Source of the DNA: Halovivax ruber XH-70
Lineage (GTDB): Archaea; Halobacteriota; Halobacteria; Halobacteriales; Natrialbaceae
Length of the DNA stretch: 64,000 nt
Assembly (NCBI RefSeq): GCF_000328525.1
Contig: NC_019964.1
Coordinates: 2,356,001-2,420,000, forward strand
Reading direction: 5' to 3'
In this document: in pieces, positions 9,610 through 18,792 of the stretch
How the letters are laid out: each line of letters starts with the position of its first letter
Position numbering within the stretch: the stretch's first letter is position 1
The notes under the pieces: generated by a model
The model's input: the letters and a program-made list of their open reading frames with translations, nothing else
Told to the model about the DNA's origin: nothing
Databases searched by the model: none
Made by a program: the position numbers and the translations under genes

Positions 9610-10557
9610 ATGTGGAAATACATCGTTCGACGGATTATTTCGGGACTGGCCGTCCTGCTCGGCGTCTCGGTCCTGACGTTTTCGCTGACGTTCTTTACGC
9701 CGGGCGACCCGGCGCGGACGATCCTGCGCAAACAAATGGGCGGCCGATCGCCATCACAGGCGGCGATCGAGCGGTTCAGAGAAACGAACGGACTGAACGA
9801 CCCGATCCCCGTACAGTACGTAAACTGGGTTACCGACGTGATGCAGGGGGATCTCGGCGTGTCGTACCACTCGGAGACGGCCGTGACGACGTTGATCCAG
9901 CAGAACCTCATGCCGACGGTCGAACTCGCCGTCGCGGGGTTGGCCGTCGCGCTCGTCGTGGCGATCCCGACCGGCGTCATCAGCGCCGTCCACAAGGGCG
10001 GTCGCTTAGACTACGGAAGTCAGGTGCTCGCCCTCCTCGGCCTCTCGATGCCGAACTTCTGGCTGGGCTACCTGCTCATGCTCGTCTTCGCGGTCCAGCT
10101 GGGCGTCCTGCCGACCCACGGGTTCGGAACGTTCGGACACCTGGTCCTGCCGGCCGTCACCCTCGGAACGGGGATGGCCGCCGTCATCACCAGACTGCTT
10201 CGGTCGTCGATGCTGGAGGTATTAGACGAGGAGTACATCCAGACGGCGCGATCGAAGGGACTCAAAGAGCGGATCGTCGTCTACAAGCACACGCTCAGAA
10301 ACGCGCTCATCCCGGTCATCACGATCGTCGGGCTCCAGTTCGGCTATCTGCTGAACGGCGCCGTGATCATCGAGATGGTCTTTCAGCGACCGGGGCTGGG
10401 CAGTCTCCTGATCGACGCCATCTTCGCCAGGAACTACCCCGTCGTCCAGGGGCTCGTCCTGATCGTCGCCGTCGTCTTCGTCGTGACGAACCTGCTCGTC
10501 GACATCACCTACCGGTACGTCGATCCGCGCATCTCGCTCGGAGGTGGCAGTGAATGA
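9610..10557 (+). CDS. dppB: Peptide ABC transporter permease, DppB type
   Basis: A 315-residue membrane protein with six predicted transmembrane segments. It begins MWKYIVRRIISGLAVLLGVS as is typical for DppB/OppB, has the 'FFTPGDPA' loop, and carries the EAA coupling motif 'EYIQTARSKGLKERIVVYKHTLRNALIP' (split; about residues 205-240). It starts 31 bases after dppA and overlaps dppC by four bases. Confidence 0.93.
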   Translation: MWKYIVRRIISGLAVLLGVSVLTFSLTFFTPGDPARTILRKQMGGRSPSQAAIERFRETNGLNDPIPVQYVNWVTDVMQGDLGVSYHSETAVTTLIQQNLMPTVELAVAGLAVALVVAIPTGVISAVHKGGRLDYGSQVLALLGLSMPNFWLGYLLMLVFAVQLGVLPTHGFGTFGHLVLPAVTLGTGMAAVITRLLRSSMLEVLDEEYIQTARSKGLKERIVVYKHTLRNALIPVITIVGLQFGYLLNGAVIIEMVFQRPGLGSLLIDAIFARNYPVVQGLVLIVAVVFVVTNLLVDITYRYVDPRISLGGGSE

Positions 10558-11525
10558 CCGACGAGACTTCCGTCGGCGACCGGGTCAAATCGATCGGCGA
10601 CCGGCTCCGATCTGCCGGCGTTCAGGCCAGATCGAAACTCGGAGAGACCAGATCCCGACTCGTCGCCGCCTACCACTCGCGTCCAGTCCGACAGTTCCGG
10701 TCGAACACGCTCAACGTGATCGGCCTGGTGATCGTCCTGACGCTGATCCTGACGGCGATCTTCGCGCCGATGCTCGCCCCACACGATCCCGAGGAACAGA
10801 ACCTCCGAGATCGACTGGAAGGGCCGTCCGCAGAACATCCGCTCGGCACCGACCAGCTCGGGCAGGACGTCCTCTCACGACTCATCTTCGGCGCACGCGT
10901 CTCACTGAAGATCGGCGTGGCCGTCGTTGGGATCTCGCTCGCCATCGGGACGGCTGTCGGGGTAACTGCGGGGTACGCCGGCGGGTACGTTGACGAAGGG
11001 CTCATGCGTCTGGTCGACGTCTTACTGGCGTTTCCCGGCCTCCTCCTCGCGCTTGTCATCGCGGGGATACTGGGGCCGAGTCTGACGAACATCATGATCG
11101 CGCTGGCGATCGTCGGCTGGACGAGTTACGCGCGCGTCGTCCGCGGCAGCGTGTTGTCCGTCAAAGAAGAGGAGTACGTCAAAGCGAGCCAGCTCATGGG
11201 GACGGGCCGACTCCGGATCGTGGGTCGCCACGTCCTCCCGAACGTGATGGGGCCGGTCGTCGTCCTCGCGACGCTGGACATGGCCACGGTCATCCTCTCG
11301 ACTGCCGGCCTCTCGTTCCTGGGACTCGGCGCACAACCGCCGACCCCCGAGTGGGGGACGATGATCTCCGAGGGACGTGACTACCTCCGGTCGGCCTGGT
11401 GGGTCGTCAACTTCCCCGGGCTCGCCATCATGTTCGCCGTCCTCGGGTTCAACCTGCTCGGTGACGGCCTGCGAGACGTACTCGACCCGCGCGAGGAAGA
11501 ATCCGTCCAGAACAAGGGACTCTAA
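10554..11525 (+). CDS. dppC: Peptide ABC transporter permease, DppC type
   Basis: A 323-residue permease. A charged N-terminal extension of about 40 residues precedes the first transmembrane segment ('NVIGLVIVLTLILTAIFAPM'). DppC/OppC hallmarks follow: 'APHDPEEQNLRDRL', 'HPLGTDQLGQDVLSRLIFGAR' (split) and the EAA loop 'EEEYVKASQLMGTGRLRIV'. The C-terminus has 'AQPPTPEWGTMISEGRDYL'. It overlaps dppB (ATGA) and ends two bases before dppD, so the operon is translationally coupled. Confidence 0.93.
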   Translation: MTDETSVGDRVKSIGDRLRSAGVQARSKLGETRSRLVAAYHSRPVRQFRSNTLNVIGLVIVLTLILTAIFAPMLAPHDPEEQNLRDRLEGPSAEHPLGTDQLGQDVLSRLIFGARVSLKIGVAVVGISLAIGTAVGVTAGYAGGYVDEGLMRLVDVLLAFPGLLLALVIAGILGPSLTNIMIALAIVGWTSYARVVRGSVLSVKEEEYVKASQLMGTGRLRIVGRHVLPNVMGPVVVLATLDMATVILSTAGLSFLGLGAQPPTPEWGTMISEGRDYLRSAWWVVNFPGLAIMFAVLGFNLLGDGLRDVLDPREEESVQNKGL

Positions 11526-11527
11526 CC

Positions 11528-12592
11528 ATGACCGAACCACTACTCTCCGTCGAGAACCTGCACACGCACTTCGAGACCCACGACCGAACCGTCCACGCCG
11601 TCAACGGCGTCTCGTTCGACATCGAGCCGGGGGAAGTCGTCGGCATCGTCGGCGAGAGCGGGAGTGGCAAGTCCGTCACTGCCCGTTCGATCATGCGGCT
11701 CGAAGAGCCAGGGAAGATCGCGAACGGCTCGATCCGGTACCGTGGCGAAGAGTTGACCGAAGCGACAGACGAGACGATTCGTCGCCTGCGAGGCCAGGAT
11801 ATGTCCATGGTCTTCCAGGACCCGATGACGACGCTCAACCCGGTCTTTACCGTCAGCGAACAGATCGTCGAGTCGCTGAAGGTCCACGACAATCCCGATC
11901 ATCAGCCACTGCGCGAGTACCTGCGAATCCCGTTTCTCCACGACCGTACCGATTGGGCCGACAAACGCGACCGAGTCGTCGAACTCATGTCAGAGGTGGG
12001 CATCCCGAACCCCGAAGAACGACTCGACGCGTACCCACACGAGTTCTCCGGCGGCATGCGACAGCGAGCCATGCTCGCCATCGCGCTGGCGAGCGAGCCG
12101 GACCTCCTGATCGCCGACGAACCGACGACCGCCCTCGACGTCACGATCCAGGCCCAGATCCTGCAGATTCTGTCCGACCTCCGCGCCAGCCGGGACATGT
12201 CCGTGATGTTGATCACGCACGACATCGGCGTCGTCTCCGAAGTCTGCGACCGCGTCATCGTGATGTACGGCGGGCAGGTGATGGAGACCGGGACGACCGA
12301 CCAGATCCTGACCCAACCCCGCCACCCGTACACGCAGGCGCTGCTCGATTGTATGCCCCAGCAGACGGAACGCAAAGAGCACCTGGCGACGATCGAGGGA
12401 CAGGTGCCGGATCAACTCGGCGATATCGAGGGCTGTCCCTTCGCCTCGCGCTGTGCGTACGCCGACGCTGCGTGCCAGTCGGCTCCGATGCCGGTCTGTG
12501 ACTGCGGCGACGGACAAGAGGCGGCGTGCTGCGCACTCGACCGCGTTCCGGACCCGACCCGGGAGGCGGTCGGCGTGGAGGGATCGCGATGA
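11528..12592 (+). CDS. dppD: Peptide ABC transporter ATPase, DppD type
   Basis: A 354-residue ATPase. Walker A is GESGSGKS (about residues 41-48), the Q-loop is 'MVFQDPMTTLNPVFTV', the signature is 'FSGGMRQRAMLA' and Walker B is 'LLIADEPTTALDV'. The oligopeptide-type C-terminal region has the Cys-rich 'GCPFASRCAYADAACQ' that in this family can bind an iron-sulfur cluster or zinc, followed by further Cys. It overlaps the dppF start by four bases. Confidence 0.93.
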   Translation: MTEPLLSVENLHTHFETHDRTVHAVNGVSFDIEPGEVVGIVGESGSGKSVTARSIMRLEEPGKIANGSIRYRGEELTEATDETIRRLRGQDMSMVFQDPMTTLNPVFTVSEQIVESLKVHDNPDHQPLREYLRIPFLHDRTDWADKRDRVVELMSEVGIPNPEERLDAYPHEFSGGMRQRAMLAIALASEPDLLIADEPTTALDVTIQAQILQILSDLRASRDMSVMLITHDIGVVSEVCDRVIVMYGGQVMETGTTDQILTQPRHPYTQALLDCMPQQTERKEHLATIEGQVPDQLGDIEGCPFASRCAYADAACQSAPMPVCDCGDGQEAACCALDRVPDPTREAVGVEGSR

Positions 12593-13695
12593 GCGTCGAT
12601 CGTCCCGGAAACGCGACGGCAGGTGGCAGTGCCGCTGAAGCTGATGACGCGACCGACGCACGACTGAACGAAGCCGGTTCGACCGCCCGGGAACCCGTCA
12701 TCGAACTCGAGCACGTCTCGAAATCGTTCGCGATGAACGACTCACTGCTCGACCGACTGCTCGGCAACACGACCAGCCTCGCCGCCGTCTCGAACGTCTC
12801 GCTCTCGGTTCATCGCGGTGAGACGCTGGGCGTCGTCGGCGAGAGCGGGAGCGGCAAGTCGACGCTCGCGAACCTCGTCACCGGACTGTACACGCCGACC
12901 GAGGGAGTCATCTCGCTCGACGGGACCCCCGTCGGCGGGGCGACCGACCGCCCAGCAGACCTGCTCGCGGACGTGGGTGTCGTCTTCCAGAACGCGAGTT
13001 CGAGCATCAATCCCCGAATGACGGTCGGCGACGCCATCGCCGAACCCCTCATCACGCAGGGGTGGTCGGCCGACGACTGCGAGGAGCGAATCGCCGAACT
13101 GCTAGAGCTCGTCGAACTCTCCGAGCACCATCTCGATCGATACACGCACGAGCTCTCGGGCGGCCAGGCCCAGCGCGTCTCCATCGCACGGGCGATCGCC
13201 ACCGAGCCGAGCGTCCTCGTCCTCGACGAGCCGGTCTCCGCGCTGGACGTCTCCGTCAAGGGGAGTATCCTCAACCTCCTCATGCGGATCCAGGACGAAC
13301 TCGACCTCACCTACCTCCTCATCAGTCACGACCTGAGCGCCGTCAAGCACGTCGCCGACCGCATCGCCGTCATGTACGTCGGCGAGTTGATGGAGGTCGG
13401 GCCGGCCGAGGAGCTGTTCGAACGACCCGCTCACCCCTACACGGAGGCCTTGCTCGCGGCGATTCCGAACGTGGATCCAGCCTCGACCATCGAGGATACG
13501 TTCGTCCTCGAGGGCGAGGTCCCGAGCCCGGTCGACCCGCCGTCGGGCTGTGTCTTCCACACCCGCTGTCCGATGGCGGAAGAAACGTGTCGGACGACCG
13601 TCCCCGACCAGATCGAAGTCGGGGACGGGTGGTCGCGGTGTCACTTCGCCGAATCGGTCGCTGACGACGAGGAGGTCACCGATGCGTGGCAGTGA
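12589..13695 (+). CDS. dppF: Peptide ABC transporter ATPase, DppF type
   Basis: A 368-residue ATPase paired with DppD. Walker A is GESGSGKST, the signature is 'LSGGQAQRVSIA', Walker B is 'VLVLDEPVSALDVS' and the C-terminal motif is 'PSGCVFHTRCPMAEETC'. The start at 12589 was preferred over an upstream frame because it creates the ATGA overlap with dppD and begins a normal N-terminal extension (MSVDRPGNATAGG). A ~60-residue polar insertion precedes the ATPase core. Confidence 0.92.
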   Translation: MSVDRPGNATAGGSAAEADDATDARLNEAGSTAREPVIELEHVSKSFAMNDSLLDRLLGNTTSLAAVSNVSLSVHRGETLGVVGESGSGKSTLANLVTGLYTPTEGVISLDGTPVGGATDRPADLLADVGVVFQNASSSINPRMTVGDAIAEPLITQGWSADDCEERIAELLELVELSEHHLDRYTHELSGGQAQRVSIARAIATEPSVLVLDEPVSALDVSVKGSILNLLMRIQDELDLTYLLISHDLSAVKHVADRIAVMYVGELMEVGPAEELFERPAHPYTEALLAAIPNVDPASTIEDTFVLEGEVPSPVDPPSGCVFHTRCPMAEETCRTTVPDQIEVGDGWSRCHFAESVADDEEVTDAWQ

Positions 13696-13753
13696 CTCGC
13701 CGATCGAATCCGAAAGGCATCTCCGACCGAGCGGTGACGAGGAGAACCAATGA
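13682..13753 (+). CDS. Possible 23-codon coupling ORF between dppF and the amphi-Trp gene
   Basis: ATG at 13682 lies inside the last codons of dppF in another frame. The 23-residue peptide starts MRGSDSPIES and ends at a TGA overlapping the next ATG (ATGA at 13750-13753). The arrangement would allow translational coupling, but the peptide is unremarkable and may simply be chance. No homologue is recognised. Confidence 0.2.
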   Translation: MRGSDSPIESERHLRPSGDEENQ

Positions 13754-14289
13754 CCGCCGACGAACCGTCAGGTCCTGACCAGTCGACGCCAGATCGGTCC
13801 GCTGTCAGCGACGAACTCGACGTCCCCGACGAGCCGCCGGATCCAGCCGAGATGTCGCACGTTCTCCCCGACGAGAAGCTCGCCTATCCCGACTTCACGT
13901 TCGAGGACGGAGCCGTCGAGGCCGACGGCACCTTCGACCTGGAAACCGCGCTCGACCGCGAGGAGATGCGCGAGTGGCTCACAGAGCTCCGAGGCGGACT
14001 CGCCAGCCACGACGTCGGCGTCTCGGCCCCGGAGGGAACGGCGATCTTCGGCGTCGGAGGCGGCGACGTCTCCGTTTCGTTCGACCCGGACGAGTCCCAC
14101 CGCGGCCGCCTCGAGTTCACTTTCTCCATCGACGCGAAGCTGATGACGTGTTCGGACGATTCCGACGTCCGCGTCGCTGGCTCGCGCGGCGGCGAGGGCT
14201 TCATCCCGCTCGACATGCTGGTCGAGGATCGGGGACCGCAGACCTACCGCTGTTACAACTGGATCGACGAGCCGACCGAGCGCGAATAA
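13750..14289 (+). CDS. Amphi-Trp domain protein
   Basis: A 179-residue acidic protein. About 60 disordered, acidic N-terminal residues precede a domain with 'EEMREWLTELRGGLASHDVG', 'GDVSVSFDPDESHRGRLEFTFSI' (split) and a polar C-terminus. This pattern fits the haloarchaeal amphi-Trp domain family of unknown role. It lies 54 bases after dppF on the same strand and is probably cotranscribed with the importer. Whether it acts in peptide uptake is not known. Confidence 0.7.
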   Translation: MTADEPSGPDQSTPDRSAVSDELDVPDEPPDPAEMSHVLPDEKLAYPDFTFEDGAVEADGTFDLETALDREEMREWLTELRGGLASHDVGVSAPEGTAIFGVGGGDVSVSFDPDESHRGRLEFTFSIDAKLMTCSDDSDVRVAGSRGGEGFIPLDMLVEDRGPQTYRCYNWIDEPTERE

Positions 14290-14348
14290 GCCGTCCTCCT
14301 GGTCGAGCCGGACGACGACCGTCCAACTGACCACGCCCGTGCTCCGAC

Positions 14349-15662
14349 TCAGGCGTACGGCCACTCCCCGACGATCTTCATCCCCTCCGCGCGCCCCTCC
14401 GCCTCGAACGAGGCCGCCACGTCGGCGCGCTCGCGGTGGGGAATGGTCGTCTCAGTCCGAGCCAGGTCGGCGACCAGCTCGGTCAGAAAGATGGCCTGTT
14501 CTCGAAGATTTCGGACGTCGAGCTTGTCGAAGGTGTCGGCCGACGTGTGGCCGTAGCCGCGACCGTTCGAGTCCCGGACGCCGGAGACGAAGTAGCCGGG
14601 GACCCCCTCGCGGACGAGGGGCCACTGGTCGCCGCGGAATCCTTCCTTCGGGATGATGCTAACGGGGTGGTCGTATCGATCGGCCACCCGCGAGACGGCC
14701 GCCTCGAGCTCGTCGAAGGTGTGAGTGAAAAACTGGAGGGTCCGACCACGGACGACGCCGTCGAGGTTGACGACCGCCTTTACAGACCTCGGATCACAAC
14801 CCTCGGCGTGATAGAACGAGCCGCAGAGACCGACCTCTTCCGACCCGAAACCGACGAACTCGACCCGGGTGTCGAGGGGAGTCTCGCGGGTTGCAAGCGC
14901 CCGCGCGATCTCGACCAGCATCGCCGTGCCGGCACCATCGTCCATCGCCCCCTCACCGATGTCGTGACCGTCGAGGTGGGCCGTCACCAGAACGCGTTCG
15001 TCGGTCTCCGGACCGAGTTCGGCGTGGACGTTCTGGCTCGTCGTGTCGTGAATGTCGGCGTCGACGGACAGGCGAAGGACTTCACCGTCGAATCGCCGAC
15101 CGAGCGCGGCGCCCACTTCCATGCTCACGCCGACGGCCGGAATCTCGCCGATCGGGTGGTCAGGTCGCCCGACGGATCCCGTCGGTGGAAGTTGCCCGTC
15201 GACGTGGTTGCGGAAGACGAATCCGTCTGCGCCGGCCTCGACGGCGTAGTAATACTTCTCACGTCGATGGATCAACCGATCGTGGTAACTCGGGACGTTC
15301 GACGCGGCCATGACGATCTTTCCCTCCACGTCGGCGGAGGCGAAGTCCGCCGAAAGCCCATATCCCAGATCGACGAACTCGGCGTCGACCTGTCCGGTGG
15401 AGCTACGGGGTAACGCGATCGAGTCGTACGATGAACCAGAATCGGGGTGGGAAACGCCGCTGTCACCACGGGTCCAGCCCTGCAACTCGAACGTCTCGAG
15501 GCGGGCGTTTCGGGCGCCGACGTCGGATAACACGTTTCGTGTGGCCTCAGCGCCAGCTCGCTCGCCGTCGCTGCCGGCCATTCGGTGATCGAGATCGACC
15601 AACGTCTGGAGGTGCTCCCAGCCGACGGTGCTACAGAATGTCTCACTAATCCAGTCGGTCAT
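14349..15662 (-). CDS. M28 family zinc aminopeptidase
   Basis: A 437-residue metallopeptidase. The metal-binding segment is 'VTAHLDGHDIGEGAMDDGAGTAMLVE' (split; His, Asp), followed by 'VGFGSEEVGLCGSFYHAE' with the Glu-Glu pair, and a C-terminal His in 'GRGYGHTSADTFDKLD'. A PA-like insert lies around residues 110-200. No signal peptide is visible. I chose the ATG at 15662 (MTDWISETFCSTVGWEHL) because homologues typically begin this way; an in-frame ATG at 15689 would add nine residues. The native substrate is unknown. Confidence 0.88.
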   Translation of the reverse strand: MTDWISETFCSTVGWEHLQTLVDLDHRMAGSDGERAGAEATRNVLSDVGARNARLETFELQGWTRGDSGVSHPDSGSSYDSIALPRSSTGQVDAEFVDLGYGLSADFASADVEGKIVMAASNVPSYHDRLIHRREKYYYAVEAGADGFVFRNHVDGQLPPTGSVGRPDHPIGEIPAVGVSMEVGAALGRRFDGEVLRLSVDADIHDTTSQNVHAELGPETDERVLVTAHLDGHDIGEGAMDDGAGTAMLVEIARALATRETPLDTRVEFVGFGSEEVGLCGSFYHAEGCDPRSVKAVVNLDGVVRGRTLQFFTHTFDELEAAVSRVADRYDHPVSIIPKEGFRGDQWPLVREGVPGYFVSGVRDSNGRGYGHTSADTFDKLDVRNLREQAIFLTELVADLARTETTIPHRERADVAASFEAEGRAEGMKIVGEWPYA

Positions 15663-15970
15663 CACCCGAGACAGGGGCGACGGTACCATCAGTCTATGGT
15701 ACCCGGTGACGCGTGCCGGCGGACGATACCTCCGCGAACACGGCCTACCGATCTGTAAGCTGGCTGCATCGGTGAACCGACTATAACGGACACAGCTCCC
15801 GGTTCGGAGTTCGTCGGCGACTCAGGAGGTGTCGACGGTGAACGCGATCCCCCTCGAGCGCCGATAGGCTACGGGCGGAAGATCCGTGATCGCAGTCGTC
15901 GTGATGGTCGTGATCGGAGCCCGTAAGGTGTTCACGTTCCAGTTCGGTTCATATCCTGAAACCCCACGTA

Positions 15971-17257
15971 TCAATCCGCCGCAGAGACACTCGAAGACGG
16001 TTCGACAGGCGACTCCCAGAGCAAGATTGCGAGTGAGCCGACGACGAGCACACCCCCGGCGAGCGAGAGGGTGTAGACGGGCGAAACGCTGTCAGAGAGG
16101 ACGCCGCTGCCGAGCTGGAACGGAATCACCGTGAGCGCGCTGACCATCGCCATCGCGCTCAGGACGGTCGCTCGACCGAGCGTCTCGACGCGGTCGTTGA
16201 CGTACTGCCCGGCGAGGACGCGCGTCGGTTCGACGATTCCCCAGCCGACGAACAGGGCGACGAACGCGAGCGCCGGAACGAACGCCATCGCGACGAGGAG
16301 CACCCCCACCAGCAGCGGGGCCCCGACGAACCAGCGAGACAGGCCGATGCGTTCCCGGAGGAATCCGATCCGGTAGCTCACGGCCGCCGAGGCGAGGTTC
16401 ATCGCGGCGTAGAACCCGCCGAGCAGCGTCTCGACGTTGTCGGGCGCGACGGCGAGTTCGTACGCCCCGAAGCCGGGAATCGGAACCGACAGGACGACGT
16501 CGACGCCGAGGTCGACCATGGTCGATTCGAATGCCGGCTGGAGGAAGATGAACACGAGGTACGTGACGGCCGAGAAGAGCACGTAGTAGTAGATGATGAA
16601 CGAACGCAGTCGGCGTTGTCCAAGCGCCTCGCGAACGACGTCCCAGGCCTCTCGCAACCCGAGCTCGCTCGACCCACTCTCCTCGTAGGTCTCCGGTTCG
16701 TCCAGCGTGAGGATGACGAGCGTGCCGACACCGGTGAACATCGCTGCGGCGAGGAACGGATACGCGAGGTCGATCCCACCGAGATAGCCGCCGACCAGCG
16801 ACGCACCGACGCCGGCGGCCAGTGCGATCGACTGTCCGCGGCCGCGGACGCGCGTGAAGGCGTCTGTGTCGTCGCTATCCGCGAGCGTCTCGTACACCCA
16901 CGCATCCTCCGTCCCCGACCGGAAGTTGTAGCCCGTCGACCAGACGATAAAGAGGACGGCGAAGGCGATGGCCGAACTCGCGAGCGCGATGGCGACCAAC
17001 GTCGCGGTGATCGTGGCGCTCCCGACCAGCAGACTGTTTCGCCGGCCGATCCGATCGCCGACGTACCCCGTCGGGATCTCGCCCACCACCGTCGCCACGT
17101 TGTACAGCGCCTCGAAGATCACGATGTGAGTGAATGAAAGACCCAGCGAGAGGAAGTACAGATACATAATCGGTCGATAGAACTCGACCGCCTCGGTCGC
17201 CTTGTAGAAGTAATATTTCACCACCGCCACGTCACGGACCATGACCATACGCCGCAA
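15971..17257 (-). CDS. MFS transporter
   Basis: A 428-residue protein with about 12 hydrophobic segments. It starts with an amphipathic N-terminus, then 'FYRPIMYLYFLSLGLSFTHI' and the MFS loop motif 'GEIPTGYVGDRIGRRNSL' (D-x-x-G-R-R) between TM2 and TM3. The central loop (about residues 200-215) is acidic. It resembles the haloarchaeal DHA-like group of drug or metabolite exporters; no substrate can be inferred. It is monocistronic. Confidence 0.88.
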   Translation of the reverse strand: MRRMVMVRDVAVVKYYFYKATEAVEFYRPIMYLYFLSLGLSFTHIVIFEALYNVATVVGEIPTGYVGDRIGRRNSLLVGSATITATLVAIALASSAIAFAVLFIVWSTGYNFRSGTEDAWVYETLADSDDTDAFTRVRGRGQSIALAAGVGASLVGGYLGGIDLAYPFLAAAMFTGVGTLVILTLDEPETYEESGSSELGLREAWDVVREALGQRRLRSFIIYYYVLFSAVTYLVFIFLQPAFESTMVDLGVDVVLSVPIPGFGAYELAVAPDNVETLLGGFYAAMNLASAAVSYRIGFLRERIGLSRWFVGAPLLVGVLLVAMAFVPALAFVALFVGWGIVEPTRVLAGQYVNDRVETLGRATVLSAMAMVSALTVIPFQLGSGVLSDSVSPVYTLSLAGGVLVVGSLAILLWESPVEPSSSVSAAD

Positions 17258-17314
17258 CGTCGTGAGAAAAGGGTTCGGGATGCGGAAGCGGTCGCGTCGG
17301 TTCCCCGCCGCCGG

Positions 17315-18025
17315 TCATCCGTCGTCGACGCGGCGCAACGTCCCTCGAACGATCGGCGCGGCTGGATAGAGCCGAACGTCCGTCCGGACGAACTCGGTCA
17401 GTTCGAAGCGGTCGTCGGCGTCGAACCGATCGACGGTGTCACGATCGAGATGACAACCGCCGGCGACGCGTTTCCACACCGGCGTCAGGCCCTCCTGAAG
17501 ACGCCGGTAGTACCCCGTCCCGCCGACGTGTTCCAGAAAGCGGAACTCGCCGTTCGGCCGGAGGACGCGGGCGACCTCGTCGAGCGCCACACCCGGCTCG
17601 GCGATCGAACAGAACACGAGCGACGAGATGACGACGTCCACGCTATCGTCTGCGAAGGGAAGCGTCTCGGCCCTGGCGTCGTGGAACTCGACGGGAAGCC
17701 CCAGCTCCGTAGCGCGCGAGCGAGCGCGGCGGCGCATCGTCCGATCGGGCTCGACCGCGTGATACTCGACCGCATCGGTGGGAGCGTCCGCCCCGACGAC
17801 TGATTCCCGTGCGGGTCCCGCTTGCCCCGCACCGGTCGCTTCGACTACGAAGGGAAACATCGCGCCGTCACCCGCACCGACGTCGACGACCCGGCCCGTG
17901 AGCTCCCGGGCGATTTCCCGACGCTGTGGCCCGAGCGTTCGGCGGTCGATCGGATCGAACACCCGGTAGAGCCGCGAGAAAAGCGGGTGATCCAGCTCGT
18001 CCGTCCCGGAGCGATCACTGGCCAT
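17315..18025 (-). CDS. Class I SAM-dependent methyltransferase
   Basis: A 236-residue methyltransferase. The SAM-binding motif I is 'GRVVDVGAGDGAMFPF', the acidic motif II is 'YHAVEPDRTMRRRA', and post-motif 'AETLPFADDSVDVVISSLVFC' with 'LRPNGEFRFLEHVGG' follows. The C-terminal 'VDRFDADDRFELTEF' resembles UbiE/thiol-methyltransferase-like relatives. The longer upstream frame is arginine-rich and is a shadow, so the ATG at 18025 was used. The methyl acceptor is unknown. Confidence 0.88.
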   Translation of the reverse strand: MASDRSGTDELDHPLFSRLYRVFDPIDRRTLGPQRREIARELTGRVVDVGAGDGAMFPFVVEATGAGQAGPARESVVGADAPTDAVEYHAVEPDRTMRRRARSRATELGLPVEFHDARAETLPFADDSVDVVISSLVFCSIAEPGVALDEVARVLRPNGEFRFLEHVGGTGYYRRLQEGLTPVWKRVAGGCHLDRDTVDRFDADDRFELTEFVRTDVRLYPAAPIVRGTLRRVDDG

Positions 18026-18138
18026 CCCGTGGCTGTACGCGGTCTCGCCCCGAGTTTGTTTGGGTGGCCGATCGTGGCGTGGTTCGTCGACCGACGGGCC
18101 AAGGACCAAGGTGAACGGTGGAGAAGCGTTCCCTAGCC

Positions 18139-18762
18139 ATGTTCGACGATCGAACGGACGCGGGCGAGCGCCTCGCGGCCGAACTCGACCGCCGCGGCGT
18201 CGACGCCGACCTCGTCCTCGGCATCCCCCGCGGAGCGCTTCCCGTCGCTCGACCCGTCGCCGACGCACTCGACGCGGACCTGGACGTCGTCGTCGCCTCG
18301 AAGATCGGGGCACCCGGAAATCCGGAACTGGCCATCGGCGCCGCGGCGAGCGACGGCGCCGTCTGGCGCAACGAGGGGCTCATCGACCGGATCGGCGTCC
18401 CACAGGATCACATCGAGCGCGAGCGCGAGGTCGAGGTCGAGGCGGCCCGCACCAAACTCGAACGCTATCGCGGCACGAGCGAGCTTCCAGAAATCGAGGG
18501 AAAACACGTCGTGGTCGTCGACGACGGCGTCGCGACGGGCGCGACCGCCCGCGCCTGCCTCAGACAGGTCCGCGAGAAAGATCCCGCCTCCCTCACCCTC
18601 GCCGTGCCCATCTCTTCGCCGGATTCCGCCGCCGACCTCCGGGCCGAAGCCGACGAGGTGATCGCCCTGGAGACGCCCGCCACGTTTCGCGCTGTCGGCC
18701 AGTTCTACCGGCAGTTCGGCCAGGTGAGCGACGAAGAGTCGATGACGTATCTGGACCGATGA
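18139..18762 (+). CDS. Phosphoribosyltransferase family protein
   Basis: A 207-residue type I phosphoribosyltransferase fold protein. 'DLVLGIPRGALPVARPVAD' starts the core, 'DLDVVVASKIGAPGNPELAIGA' follows (split), and the PRPP-binding motif is 'VVVVDDGVATGATARA'. Related proteins are often annotated as putative phosphoribosyl transferases acting on erythromycin-esterase-linked or unknown substrates. The substrate is unassigned here. The start at 18139 avoids a seven-codon extension and places the gene divergently from the methyltransferase. Confidence 0.85.
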   Translation: MFDDRTDAGERLAAELDRRGVDADLVLGIPRGALPVARPVADALDADLDVVVASKIGAPGNPELAIGAAASDGAVWRNEGLIDRIGVPQDHIEREREVEVEAARTKLERYRGTSELPEIEGKHVVVVDDGVATGATARACLRQVREKDPASLTLAVPISSPDSAADLRAEADEVIALETPATFRAVGQFYRQFGQVSDEESMTYLDR

Positions 18763-18792
18763 TGGATCGGTAACAGCCTGTTCCAACGAAGC

